In this document: one piece after another, positions 9,444 to 18,213 of the stretch | Layout of the letters: each line of letters opens with the position of its first letter | Numbering within the stretch: the stretch's first letter is position 1 | Source: Actinorhabdospora filicis | GTDB lineage: Bacteria; Actinomycetota; Actinomycetes; Mycobacteriales; Micromonosporaceae | Length of the DNA: 64,000 nt | Assembly: GCF_030269765.1 (NCBI RefSeq) | Contig: NZ_BSTX01000002.1 | Location: forward strand, 310,001 to 374,000 | Direction of reading: 5' to 3' | Notes under the pieces: generated by a model | What the model was told of the DNA's origin: nothing | Databases searched by the model: none | Seen by the model: only the letters and a program-made list of their open reading frames with translations | Program-made: the position numbers and the translations under genes

Positions 9444-11453
9444 GTGGACGCATCGACGGTGACCGTGGCCGGGCTGGGACCGCTGGAGTTGCACGTCGCG
9501 GGCCGGGCGGTGGTCCTCAATGGCGCTCGCGTGCAACGCGTGCTGGCCGCGCTGCTGGTCAACCGGGGTGTGGTCGTGCCCGTCGCGCGGCTCGCCGAGA
9601 TCGTGTGGGACGGGCGGCCACCGGCGACGGCCGTCCGGCAGGTCCGCAACCTCGTCTCCGGCCTGCGCTGCGGCCTGGACGCCGATGTCCCCTTCGTAGA
9701 AACCCTCGGGACCGGGTACCGCCTGCTCGCCTCGGTGGGCAGCGACATCGCCGACTTCGACGCCCACCTGGCCGCCGCTCGCACCGCCACACGGCCCGAG
9801 GACGCCCACAAGCGCCTCACCGAGGCCCTGTCGCTGTGGCGCGGCCCGGTCTTCGGCGGCATCGGCGGGCCGCTGCTGGACGGCGCGGCCGCCGCGCTCA
9901 CCGAGCGATGGCTGACCGCCCTGGAGGACCGCGTCGAGCTCGACCTGCGCGCGGGCAACCACCGCGAGGCCGTCGCCGAACTGGCCGCCCTCGTCGAGGA
10001 CCGTCCACTGCGGGAACGCTTCGTGGAGCTGCTGATGCGCGCGCTGGACGCCTCCAACCGCACCTCGGAGGCCTCCGGCGTCTTCGTCGGCTACCGCCGC
10101 CGCCTGGCCACCGACCTCGGCCTCGACCCCAGCCCGGACCTGCGGGCCCTGCACGACCGGATCCTGCGCGGCGACGACGAGCGCGACGCGGCGTCCGCCG
10201 CCGACACCGACCGCGGCGAACCGGTGGCCCCGGCGGACCTGACGCCGCTGTTCGACCGCTCCTACCGCGCGCTGACATCGTCGGCGGCACGCCTGTACCG
10301 GCTGATGGCGACCGTGCCGGTGAAGGGATTCACCCTCCCCGCCCTCGCCCACCTGGCCGGACTCCCCGTCACCGCCGCCAGCGACGCCATCAAGGAACTC
10401 GCCTCGGCGCACCTGGTGACCGAGACCGCGCCCGGCCGCCACCGCCTGCACGAACTTCTCGGCGCCCACGCCGCCCGCCTCGCCGGAGAGACACCGGAAC
10501 CCGCGTCCGCCCTCCGCCTTTATCGCTGGTACACCCGGCAGACCGAGGCCGCCTCCCACCGTCTCGTGCCCTGCCCCATCCCCGGCGCCACCGCCACACC
10601 CACGCCGTTCCAGACCCGCGACAGCGCCCTGCGCTGGTGCGAGACCGAATTCGCCGACCTGGCCGCCGTCGTCGTCGACGCTTATGAGTCCGGCGACGAC
10701 GAGACCGCCTGGCGCCTGCCGGTCGCCCTATGGGCCTTCTGTTCCCTGGGACCCCACCGCCGCGACTGGCACCGCCTGGCCCACTACGCCGTCCTGGCCA
10801 CCCGCCGCCTCGGCGACCGCGAGGCCGAGGGCCGCGTCCTGATGAGCCTCGGCGGCGCCTACGCCGAGGACGGCCGCCACGACCTCGCCATGCGCGAACT
10901 GACCCGGGCACGCGCGCTGTTCCGGGCCGTCGGCGCCCGCGACGGCGAGGCCTACGCCCTCGGCAACCTTGCCGACCTCGCGATGCGCACCGGGCAGCAC
11001 GAGCTGTCCATCGGGCTGCTCACCCGCGCGCGGGCCATGCTCGCCGGCGGCGATGCCCCCGACACCTGGGCGATGAGCGTGTGCGAGGCGGGCCTGGGAG
11101 AAGCCCACCTCGCACACGGCGACATCACCGCCGCCGTCCGCCATCTCGCCGCGGCCGTCGAGGCGCACGACGTCCTCGACGACCCCTGGCACGGCTGCTA
11201 TACCCGTACCCTCCTCGGCCAGGCGCTACGCCAGGCCGGTGAGACCGCCGAGGCCCGGACGCACCTGGAGCGCGCACTGGAGGACGCCCGGGCCCTGCGT
11301 CACCCCTGGGTGGAGGCACGCGCGATGGAGGAACTGGCCGAGACCGTCGAGACCGGCCGGGCGGCCGGGCTGCGCGCGGCGGCGCTTTCGGCTTACACCG
11401 CCCTGGACGACCCGCGGGCGGTCATCCTGCGGGAGCGGATCTCGCTGGCTTAG
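9444..11453 (+). CDS. SARP/BTAD-type regulator with C-terminal TPR region
   Basis: 669 residues from a GTG start. Residues 1-90 form an OmpR-like winged helix (LGPLELHVAGR...WDGRPPATAVRQVRNLVSGLR). Residues 95-245 are the BTAD domain (GSDIADFDAHLAAAR...ALDASNRTSEASGVFVGYRRRLATDLGLDPSPDLR). The rest is helical with TPR-like repeats from about 440. Unlike the AfsR-like proteins at 41623 and 61366 it has no P-loop; a winged-helix-like segment near 265-345 takes that place. It probably activates nearby or secondary-metabolic genes. The intergenic motif CGTTTCGTC lies at 9392-9400. Its stop overlaps the end of the convergent lectin gene by 4 nt. Confidence 0.85.
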   Translation: MDASTVTVAGLGPLELHVAGRAVVLNGARVQRVLAALLVNRGVVVPVARLAEIVWDGRPPATAVRQVRNLVSGLRCGLDADVPFVETLGTGYRLLASVGSDIADFDAHLAAARTATRPEDAHKRLTEALSLWRGPVFGGIGGPLLDGAAAALTERWLTALEDRVELDLRAGNHREAVAELAALVEDRPLRERFVELLMRALDASNRTSEASGVFVGYRRRLATDLGLDPSPDLRALHDRILRGDDERDAASAADTDRGEPVAPADLTPLFDRSYRALTSSAARLYRLMATVPVKGFTLPALAHLAGLPVTAASDAIKELASAHLVTETAPGRHRLHELLGAHAARLAGETPEPASALRLYRWYTRQTEAASHRLVPCPIPGATATPTPFQTRDSALRWCETEFADLAAVVVDAYESGDDETAWRLPVALWAFCSLGPHRRDWHRLAHYAVLATRRLGDREAEGRVLMSLGGAYAEDGRHDLAMRELTRARALFRAVGARDGEAYALGNLADLAMRTGQHELSIGLLTRARAMLAGGDAPDTWAMSVCEAGLGEAHLAHGDITAAVRHLAAAVEAHDVLDDPWHGCYTRTLLGQALRQAGETAEARTHLERALEDARALRHPWVEARAMEELAETVETGRAAGLRAAALSAYTALDDPRAVILRERISLA

Positions 11454-12529
11454 AGGTAGGTCCAGCGCTGGTTCTGGGTGCCATGGCAGTCCCAGATCTC
11501 CAGCCCGACATCCGGCCGCAGGATGCTCTTGTAGATGTCGAGGCAGCGGCCGGATGCGGGGTTGCGCAGCCCGGTGGGCGTCAGCTCCCACTTCTGATTC
11601 GGCTGGTCCTTGCACGGCCAGGTGAGGACCTTCGTGCCGTTCGCCGTTCCGGCCTTATAGACGTCGAGGCAGCGTCCCTCGGTGTCGATCACATCGCCGT
11701 TGGCGAAGAGCTGCCAGGTCTGATTAGCCGCGCCGTAGGCGCATTTGCCGAGCGTGGCCTCGTGATCACCCGTCACCTGGACGCACCAGTTACCCGGCAT
11801 GGCCGACTCCAGCTCGCCCCGGCGGGGTGGGTCCCACCTCTGCCAGTCCGCGTCGATGCAGGCCCACAACTCCGCCTGACGGTTGGGTGAGGTGAAGTGG
11901 CTGGGGTCGTCGACGCACTTGCCCGTGGCGGGATTGACCAGCCGTCCACTGTCGTCGTAATCCCAGATCTGATTGGGCTTGGCCGCGTCGCAGGCCCAGG
12001 TCACCAGACGGCTCCCATTGCCCGTGTTCCCGTACTGGACATCGAGGCACTGGCCATTCTGGTTGCGCACGGTGTGGTTGGGCATCCAGGTCCAGCGCTG
12101 CCCCGGAGACGCTCCATTGCAGACGTCGATGATCACCATCGGCGGCGATGCGTTGGCCAGGCCCAGGCACGGCTCGAAGCTAATGTCCTCCTCGGCCTGC
12201 CCGTAGATCGCGCCGGTCGGCAGGATCGCCGGGCTGACGGTGGTTCCCTCGATCAGCACGTGCAACCGCCAGTACATGATCGTATTCTGGCCCGCCAGCT
12301 CGCACTGATAGCCGGTGACGGCGCGGTTGCGCCAGCCGTACCTGACGTAGTTCTGGCCCCTGTCCGTGCATTGGGGCTTCCCTCCGTACGTCTCTTCGGT
12401 GTAGAGCGAGAACGCCCCGGCCGCCAGCGGTTCATTCGGCGTCTGCGGTGACGCCCCGGCGGGCGCGGCGGCGGCCAGCAGCCCGGCCACGAGCAGCAAG
12501 CCCATCAAGGCACGTAGTACGGCACGCAT
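11450..12529 (-). CDS. Secreted protein with two ricin-B-type lectin domains
   Basis: 359 residues. Start taken at the ATG preceded by GGAGAGGG; in-frame ATGs further upstream lack a site. A signal peptide (VLRALMGLLLVAGLLAAAA, then APAGA) is followed by a ~90-residue region with several Cys but no domain I recognise. Two beta-trefoil carbohydrate-binding units follow, with QxW-type repeats such as GQRWTW, NQIWDY, NQTWQL, NQKWEL and NQRWTYL, and CLDV motifs. No catalytic domain is visible, so it probably binds polysaccharide outside the cell. The CGTTTCGTC motif lies 21 nt upstream on the same strand. Confidence 0.88.
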   Translation of the reverse strand: MRAVLRALMGLLLVAGLLAAAAPAGASPQTPNEPLAAGAFSLYTEETYGGKPQCTDRGQNYVRYGWRNRAVTGYQCELAGQNTIMYWRLHVLIEGTTVSPAILPTGAIYGQAEEDISFEPCLGLANASPPMVIIDVCNGASPGQRWTWMPNHTVRNQNGQCLDVQYGNTGNGSRLVTWACDAAKPNQIWDYDDSGRLVNPATGKCVDDPSHFTSPNRQAELWACIDADWQRWDPPRRGELESAMPGNWCVQVTGDHEATLGKCAYGAANQTWQLFANGDVIDTEGRCLDVYKAGTANGTKVLTWPCKDQPNQKWELTPTGLRNPASGRCLDIYKSILRPDVGLEIWDCHGTQNQRWTYL

Positions 12530-12616
12530 AAGCGATGCCCTCTCCATGTGACGAAACGCGGCACGGGAACCCGGCCGCCGCCTCACAGCCTCGGTGAGCC
12601 GGTCACCGTCCCGTCA

Positions 12617-13180
12617 TCACTCCGTCACCGTCTCCAGTCGCCCGGCCTCACCCGCCATACGCTCGGTCAGCGCCACCAGCACCGCCCGCATCCCCGCCAG
12701 CTCGACGTCCAGGCCGGCGCGGACGGCCGCCACCCGCTCCACGTGCCCGGCCAGCACCTCCGTGACGTCCTCGGGGCGGTCCGGGCGGTGCATGGCCGCC
12801 ACCGCCGCCAGGAACTCCCCGACCACCAGTCCCCGCGCCCGCTCGACGGCCGCGGTGACGCCCTCGGCGGCCACCACCAGGTCCAGCGCCCGCGAGGACA
12901 TCCGCCCGACCGTCTCGGCGACGTCCATGAACCGGCGCCGGTACCCGCCGCTCGCCGTCGGCAGATCGCATTCGATCGAGGCGAGCATCGCGTCCCGGTC
13001 GTCGGACAGGGAGGCGGCGACCGTCCGCCAGGTCCCGGCGCAGGCGGTGACCCAGGCGTGGTCGGCGGTCAAGGCGATGATCGCCGCCGTCAGCGGCTCG
13101 AAGGCCGCGGAGTGGGCGGCCAGCCCCCGCTCGGCCAGGTACCGCCGGGGATGCTCGGTGAAGGCCTCGTGCGGGGTCAT
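12617..13180 (-). CDS. Hypothetical helical protein
   Basis: 187 residues from an ATG with GAGGAGA 5 nt upstream. The start reads MTPHEAFTEHPRRYLAERG. The protein is almost entirely helical, has no signal peptide or membrane segment and contains two Cys. I do not recognise a family. Repeated patterns such as HVERVAAVRAGLDVELAGM suggest a helical bundle. Coding signal is good (GC-rich third positions, proper ribosome-binding site). It is transcribed away from the decarboxylase gene. Confidence 0.7.
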   Translation of the reverse strand: MTPHEAFTEHPRRYLAERGLAAHSAAFEPLTAAIIALTADHAWVTACAGTWRTVAASLSDDRDAMLASIECDLPTASGGYRRRFMDVAETVGRMSSRALDLVVAAEGVTAAVERARGLVVGEFLAAVAAMHRPDRPEDVTEVLAGHVERVAAVRAGLDVELAGMRAVLVALTERMAGEAGRLETVTE

Positions 13181-13499
13181 GGCGTCTCCTCGGACACGGC
13201 GGTGCCGGCCGGCGGGACGTGCGCTCACGCGCGGGACGCCGCCGGACACGGCCGCCCCATGTGCCTACGTCCCGCCGACCGGCGCTCTCAATGGGAAGGG
13301 ACGGACGCCGAAGCGCCCGCCGCCACAGCCTCACCCACCACGACACCGTTTCGTCATCACCGCGTCCCCGCCGCCGTCGATCACACCACGTACCGCACCA
13401 TCTACAGTGAGTAGTCGATGCGGTAGGCTCCCGTCGTCTTCGATCAACAACTGACGGATCCCGAGTCCGGCCGGTCTGGCACCCGCACCAGGAGCACCC
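13181..13499. other. 319-bp divergent intergenic region
   Basis: No gene is visible. It holds the CGTTTCGTC motif (13347-13355), also found upstream of 9444 and 12529, and a possible -10 TAGGCT (13424-13429) about 70 nt before the decarboxylase ATG. The -35 for that element is poor. Confidence 0.4.
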
Positions 13500-14939
13500 A
13501 TGCTGCCGACCCTGCCCATCACCGGGCTCGACATCGCCCCAGAAGAACTGCGCACCGAGCTCATCCGCGCCGCCAACTGGGTCGCCGACTACCTCCAGGC
13601 CGTCCCGGCCGGACCCGTCACCCGCCCGCGTGCCCTCGACGAGCGGCGCTGGCTGGCGTCCTCGCCCCTGCGCGACGAGGGCCGCCCGCACACCGAGTTC
13701 ACCGACTTCATCGACCGCGAGGTCGCGCCCTTTCCCTGCGGCAACGGGCACCCCGCCTTCTTCGGCTGGATCAACAGCCCGCCCGCGCCCACCGCGATCA
13801 TCGCCGAACTCCTGTCGGTGACCATCAACGCCAGTTGCGGCATGGGCGAGCACGCCTCCATGGACCTCGAACGCGGCGCGGTGCGCGCGCTCGCCGAGCT
13901 CGCCGGGCTCCCGCACGGCGCCGGGGGAGTGCTCACCAGCGGCGGCTCCACCGCCAACCTGCTGTGCCTGGCCGCCGCCCGCAGCTGGTACCTGGCGTCC
14001 ATCGACGCCGAGGACGGCGAGCGCTACGACGCCGCCCACGCCCTGCTGGTCTGTTACCAGTCGGCCGACACGCACATGAGCGTCGGCAAGTCCGCCCGCA
14101 CCATCGGCCTGCCCGCCTCCCGCCTGCGGTCGATCCCGCTGACCGACGACCGCCGCCTCGACGCGGGCGCGCTGCGCACGGCCGTCGAGCGCGACCTGGC
14201 CGCCGGGCTCCTGCCGTTCTGCGTGGTCTCCACGACCGGGTCGACCGCCACCGGCGCCATCGACCCGATCGCCGAGATCACCGCCGTCTGCCGTGACTAC
14301 GGGCTATGGCACCACGTCGACGGCGCCTTCGGCGGTCTCGGCGCGGCCCATCCGGCGCTGGCCCCGCACTACGCGGGCATCGCCGACGTCGACTCGCTGA
14401 CCGTCGACCCGCACAAGACCCTCAATGTGCCCATCGGCTGCGGGGCGGCGCTGGTCACCGACCCCGAGCGGCTGCGCGGCGCGTTCTCGCTGCGGGCGTC
14501 CTATCTCGACGGCAACGACGCGTGGCCGTGGCTGTCGGACTACACCATCGAGCTGACCCGCCCGGCCGGGCGCGCGTTCACCGTGTGGGCCGTCCTGCAC
14601 CAGCTCGGCCGCGAGGGCGTCACCGCGCTGCTCGACGGGTACCTGCGCCACACCGCGCTGCTGCGCGAGCTGATCGAGGCGCACCCGGACCTGGAACTGG
14701 TCGCCGACGGACCCTGGTCCATCACGTGCTTCCGCTACCGCACGCCCGGCCGCGGCGACGCGATCACCACCGCCATCGCCGACCGCCTGCGGGATCGCGG
14801 CCGGGCGTTTCTGGCGACCGTCGACATCGACGGTGAGCTGGCGCTGCGGGCGTCCATCTGCAACTACCGCACGAGCGAGGCCGACATCCGCACGCTCGTC
14901 GCCGAGGTCCTGGCCATCGGTGCGGAGCTCTGCGGCTGA
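13500..14939 (+). CDS. PLP-dependent amino-acid decarboxylase (group II, aromatic/L-2,4-diaminobutyrate type)
   Basis: 479 residues; AGGAG 6 nt before ATG. Group II pyridoxal-phosphate decarboxylase fold: N-terminal HPAFFGWINSPPAP, GVLTSGGSTANLLCL (phosphate-binding), HMSVGKSARTIG, DPIAEI, the HVDGAFGG segment with the PLP-ring Asp, and the Schiff-base Lys at residue 306 in VDPHKTLNVPIG. The product is an amine; the substrate (Trp, Tyr, DOPA or other) cannot be settled by eye. It stands alone with no transporter or biosynthetic partner beside it. Confidence 0.92.
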   Translation: MLPTLPITGLDIAPEELRTELIRAANWVADYLQAVPAGPVTRPRALDERRWLASSPLRDEGRPHTEFTDFIDREVAPFPCGNGHPAFFGWINSPPAPTAIIAELLSVTINASCGMGEHASMDLERGAVRALAELAGLPHGAGGVLTSGGSTANLLCLAAARSWYLASIDAEDGERYDAAHALLVCYQSADTHMSVGKSARTIGLPASRLRSIPLTDDRRLDAGALRTAVERDLAAGLLPFCVVSTTGSTATGAIDPIAEITAVCRDYGLWHHVDGAFGGLGAAHPALAPHYAGIADVDSLTVDPHKTLNVPIGCGAALVTDPERLRGAFSLRASYLDGNDAWPWLSDYTIELTRPAGRAFTVWAVLHQLGREGVTALLDGYLRHTALLRELIEAHPDLELVADGPWSITCFRYRTPGRGDAITTAIADRLRDRGRAFLATVDIDGELALRASICNYRTSEADIRTLVAEVLAIGAELCG

Positions 14940-15053
14940 TCAGGGTGATGGCGTGCGTCCATGTGGTCACCCACCGCCTTCCACGGCCGGTCCCGACCGC
15001 ATGGCCCGTCCCCGTACCGGGTATCGCCGTGTGACACGGCGGAAGGGGACCCC

Positions 15054-15815
15054 ATGGCCGGACGGCGAACGGACCTGACGCGCGCGACCTGCGTGCTGGC
15101 GGCGGCGGTGCTACAGGCGCTCTTCGGAGCCCTGGGCGCCACCGGCGCCATCGGTGAGCGGGTGGGGGACGTGGCCAACGCCCACCCGCACCCGCTGCTG
15201 CCGGGCGGCACCGCGTTCCTGATCTGGAACGTCATCTACCTGCTGTGCCTGGCATCGGCCGTGCGGCAGATGTTCCCCGCGCAGCGCGACCGCGACGTCC
15301 ACCGCCGCACCGGCTGGTGGCTGGCGGCCGCCGGCGTCCTGAACGCCGCCTGGATCGCGGTGTTCACCCAAGGGTGGATCGCGCTGTCGGAGGTGGTGAT
15401 CGTCTGCCTGCTGGTCACCCTCGCCATCGCCTGGCGCGCACTGGCCGCCACCCCGGCGCGCTCCTGGTCCGACCGGCTGCTGCTGCACCTGACCGTCTCG
15501 GCCTACACCGGCTGGGTCGCGCTCGCCGCCCTCGTCGGCGCGCTGACCACGCTGGTGTCGGCCTCCCCGTCGGCGTCGCTGACGTGGCCTTCGTGGGCGG
15601 CGTGGGTGGTGGCGGTCGGGTTCATCGCGCTCGGGCTGGTCTTCGGACGCGGCGTCCTCGGTTTCGCGCTGGCCAGCGCGTGGGCGCTGGTGTGGATTGC
15701 GGCCGTCGCCCATGGTCCTTTGCGGATCGCGGTGGCCGCGGTTCTGGCGGTGATGGCGGTGGTGCTGGTCGTCGGCGTGGCCCGCCGCTCGGGCAGGGGA
15801 TGGCTGCTGGGGTGA
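15054..15815 (+). CDS. TspO/MBR-related multi-pass membrane protein
   Basis: 253 residues; ATG chosen because GGAAGGGGA precedes it. About seven to eight hydrophobic helices. The arrangement NVIYLLCLASAVRQMFP, RRTGWWLAAAGVLNAAWIAVF and YTGWVALAALV resembles the tryptophan-rich TspO/MBR-like proteins, although the family is usually ~160 aa with five helices. Role unknown; TspO proteins bind tetrapyrroles. The gene ends just before a convergent gene. Confidence 0.6.
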   Translation: MAGRRTDLTRATCVLAAAVLQALFGALGATGAIGERVGDVANAHPHPLLPGGTAFLIWNVIYLLCLASAVRQMFPAQRDRDVHRRTGWWLAAAGVLNAAWIAVFTQGWIALSEVVIVCLLVTLAIAWRALAATPARSWSDRLLLHLTVSAYTGWVALAALVGALTTLVSASPSASLTWPSWAAWVVAVGFIALGLVFGRGVLGFALASAWALVWIAAVAHGPLRIAVAAVLAVMAVVLVVGVARRSGRGWLLG

Positions 15816-15822
15816 CGGCGGA

Positions 15823-16692
15823 TCAGATCGGCAGGTTCACCAGGACCGTGCTCAGCGCGGTCGCCGACAACCCCAGTGCGGGGACGGCCAGCAGCGCCGT
15901 GCGCAGGAGGAACCCGATCCCGTACGTCCTGGTCGCGCGGCGGGGGTCCTGCGGGTCGTAGATCAGGTCGAGGGTGATGGGCTTGCCCGACATCTCGGCC
16001 GGGGAGAAGGAGAAGGACGTGGCCACCGAGATGACCTCGCGGTAGGTCTTGCCCTCGGCGGTGCGGAACTCCATCACGGGGAAGATCCACATGGATCCGC
16101 GGCTGCCGACGTAGTGGTCCCTGGTCTTGCGGCCGACGACGCCGATGCCCCGCTGCTTGAGGATCCACAGGGACCGCACGCGGCGCAGGACGCGCCAGGT
16201 GAGGAAGCCGCCTCCGCCGGCGGCGGCCATGGCGAAGAACAGGGACATCGCGGCGATCCAGCCCGGCAGAGGGCTGACGATCAGCAGCAGGACGAGGACG
16301 GCGAGGAGGCATCCGGCGGGCAGCACCCAGCGGGTGACCTTCCGGCCCGCCGGAGTGGCCGTCCAGCCGGGTGCGTCGACGCGCTCGATCCGGGCGTGCG
16401 CCTCGGGGTCGGTTCCGGCCTTGCGGCGAGCCCGTTCCACGCTGCGCACGAAGGTCTCGGCGGAGTTCTTGTTCGGGGCGGTGAGGCTGAACTCGGCGTC
16501 CAGGCCGTGGGCGGGACCGGTCAGGCGCAGCAGGACGTAGGTGCCCTCGCTCTGGATCGCCTCGGCGATGGCGTTGACGGGCACCGTCCACGTGGTGCGA
16601 CCGGCGCGTAAAAGCAGGCGGCGGCCATCGAAGGAGGCGGCGAGGCGGGAGCCGGCCAGGGAGATCTCGGGCTGTGCGGGCGGGTTGGGCAT
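15823..16692 (-). CDS. Membrane protein with PH-like N-terminus and DUF3592-like C-terminus
   Basis: 289 residues. The N-terminal ~75 residues (GSRLAASFDGRRLLLRAG...WTVPVNAIAEAI) look like a small beta-rich PH/DUF4429-like domain. Two membrane segments follow near 120-165, then a segment with FPVMEFRTAEGKTYREVISVAT and GKPITLDLIYDPQDPRRA typical of DUF3592-type proteins, and a last membrane helix. Function unknown. The 5' region carries TACAGATGTA at 16703-16712. Confidence 0.6.
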   Translation of the reverse strand: MPNPPAQPEISLAGSRLAASFDGRRLLLRAGRTTWTVPVNAIAEAIQSEGTYVLLRLTGPAHGLDAEFSLTAPNKNSAETFVRSVERARRKAGTDPEAHARIERVDAPGWTATPAGRKVTRWVLPAGCLLAVLVLLLIVSPLPGWIAAMSLFFAMAAAGGGGFLTWRVLRRVRSLWILKQRGIGVVGRKTRDHYVGSRGSMWIFPVMEFRTAEGKTYREVISVATSFSFSPAEMSGKPITLDLIYDPQDPRRATRTYGIGFLLRTALLAVPALGLSATALSTVLVNLPI

Positions 16693-16702
16693 GACGGAAT
16701 GC

Positions 16703-16712
16703 TACAGATGTA
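16703..16712. promoter_or_regulatory. BlaI/CopY-type operator-like palindrome
   Basis: TACAGATGTA, extended to CTACA-GA-TGTAG, matches the TACA-N2-TGTA core recognised by BlaI/MecI/CopY repressors. It lies 11 nt before the ATG of the minus-strand membrane gene, over a possible -10 (TAGCAT on that strand). No BlaI-family gene is in the window, so the regulator would have to be elsewhere. Confidence 0.35.
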
Positions 16713-16773
16713 GAGCCACTGTCTCAAGGGCTGAAACGGGACCGTGGACGCCCTCGCCCACGGCCCCGCCGCG

Positions 16774-17199
16774 TCAGCGCCGGTAGGCGATGTCGGCCAG
16801 CCCGTAGGCGACCGCGGTGACGATCGGGTCGAAGTACTCGCGGTACTCCCGGATCAGACCGTCCTCATCGAACTTGAAGACGCAGATGTAGGTGTTCTGG
16901 TACACCCCCTCGCCGCCCTTCATCACGTTGTCGGAGTCGAAGCGGGCGATGACCGTCCCGGTGGCCGCGTCCGTCCAGATCTCGTGGATCGGGAACCGCA
17001 GGCTGTCGAAGAGATCCGGGACGCCCTTCCACGCCCGATAGATGGCCTCGCGGCCCTTCATGTGCGGCGGGAACATCTCGGTGCCGTAGGGGTAGTAGTG
17101 GTCGGCGTCCTCGGCCCACAGCTCGATCCAGGAGTCGATGTCCTTCTCCTCCAGGAGCCGCAGGTAGGTGCGCACGGTCGCCACATCGCGCTCGCTCAT
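16774..17199 (-). CDS. NTF2-like (SnoaL/PhzA-B-type) protein
   Basis: 141 residues. A single NTF2 fold: MSERDVATVRTYLRLLEEKD helix, WIELWAEDADHYYPYG, the cone-closing strands and the end REYREYFDPI. It resembles PhzA/B-type and SnoaL-like small isomerase/cyclase proteins that act on hydrophobic metabolites, but the substrate is unknown. It lies downstream of and co-oriented with the esterase 17306-18046, with a 106-nt gap, so the two may work together. Confidence 0.8.
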   Translation of the reverse strand: MSERDVATVRTYLRLLEEKDIDSWIELWAEDADHYYPYGTEMFPPHMKGREAIYRAWKGVPDLFDSLRFPIHEIWTDAATGTVIARFDSDNVMKGGEGVYQNTYICVFKFDEDGLIREYREYFDPIVTAVAYGLADIAYRR

Positions 17200-17305
17200 C
17201 AGTCCTCCTCGCCGCGCGGCGTCCCCCGTGGACGGCCGCGACCGTCCAAAGTAGCTCGTCGTGCACCGGCCGCGATCGGCGTGAGAGCGGCGGAGTCCGC
17301 TCGCC

Positions 17306-18046
17306 CTACCGCGTCAGTCCATCGAGTGCGTCCGCCAGCTCCTTGGGCGCCGACAGCATCGGCCAGTGCCCGGTCGCGATGTCGTAGCGCTGCCATTCCG
17401 GGCGCGCCAGCAGCCCGAGCATCCACGAGTTCTGCGACTCGATCATCGCGAGGATGTCGGCGCAGACGATCGACACCGGAATCGGATCGCCCACCGCCTC
17501 TCCCGGCCGGTCCACCTTGTCGGTGAAGGAGGCGAAAGGATGCGGGGTGGCCTTGCGCCTCATGCGCTCCAGCGTTTCGGCGCCGAGGCCCTCCCGCAGG
17601 GCCTCCGAGCCGAGATCGGCGACGGACGGGAACGCCAGCCGCCAGCCATCGCCGTCGGCCGCCACCTCGGCCCGCATGCGCTCGGCCGTGGCGGGAGCGA
17701 ACTCGTCGATCATCCCCCACCCGTGATCGATGGGCGCGCAGTCGACGTAGACCACGTGCGAGAGCCGGTCACCGATGCGGTGCGCGGCCATCGGCACCGG
17801 ACTGGCCCCGGCATAGCTGTGGCCGACGAGCACGACGTCGTGGAGATCCTCGGCCTCGATCAGCCCGATGATGTCGCGAACATGGGTTTCCAGGCCGACC
17901 TCCGCTCCGGCCAGGTGTGCCCGCTCGCCCAGCCCCGTCAGGGACAGCGCGTACACATCATGCCCGCGGGTCCGCAGGTCCTCGGTCACATCCCGCCAGG
18001 CCCAAGCTCCGAGCCAAGCACCGGGAACGAGCACGTAGGTAGCCAT
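17306..18046 (-). CDS. Alpha/beta hydrolase (plant-esterase-like)
   Basis: 246 residues. The opening YVLVPGAWLGAWAW and the nucleophile elbow VGHSYAGAS (Ser in GHSYAG) match the small salicylate-esterase/hydroxynitrile-lyase-like group. The catalytic His is in IATGHWPMLSAP near the C-terminus and the acid is probably in IVCADI. Cytosolic, no signal peptide. Divergent from the CAP-domain gene, with the NTF2-like gene behind it. Probable carboxylesterase; substrate unknown. Confidence 0.85.
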   Translation of the reverse strand: MATYVLVPGAWLGAWAWRDVTEDLRTRGHDVYALSLTGLGERAHLAGAEVGLETHVRDIIGLIEAEDLHDVVLVGHSYAGASPVPMAAHRIGDRLSHVVYVDCAPIDHGWGMIDEFAPATAERMRAEVAADGDGWRLAFPSVADLGSEALREGLGAETLERMRRKATPHPFASFTDKVDRPGEAVGDPIPVSIVCADILAMIESQNSWMLGLLARPEWQRYDIATGHWPMLSAPKELADALDGLTR

Positions 18047-18150
18047 GAGAAGAGATCTCCATCCTGTTGATCAAGGTCGCCAGGAACCTATGCCCCGGGT
18101 ACGACATTCGGCGAGGACGGGCGCCTCTCCCCGCGCCGGTGTGACGAAAA

Positions 18151-18180
18151 CCGTTATCCCCCGCCCGCCCCGGGCTCTCC
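18151..18180 (+). promoter_or_regulatory. ECF-type promoter shared with the sigma-CAP gene
   Basis: CCGTTATCCC (18151-18160), then 15 nt, then TCTCC (18176-18180), 33 nt before the GTG of the CAP gene. The same two blocks with the same 15-nt spacing occur on the minus strand at 34279-34250 before the sigma-CAP fusion gene, 35 nt from its ATG. This conserved geometry is the evidence; the sigma factor using it is inferred. Confidence 0.6.
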
Positions 18181-18181
18181 A

Positions 18182-18199
18182 CTGCGTACCCCTACGCAG
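18182..18199 (+). other. Inverted repeat in the 5' leader of the CAP gene
   Basis: CTGCGTA-CCCC-TACGCAG, a 7-bp stem with a 4-nt loop, just before the likely ribosome-binding site GCGGAG. It could be a leader hairpin or an operator. It is absent from the other gene that shares the promoter motif. Confidence 0.35.
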
Positions 18200-18213
18200 A
18201 GCGGAGCCCCCAC

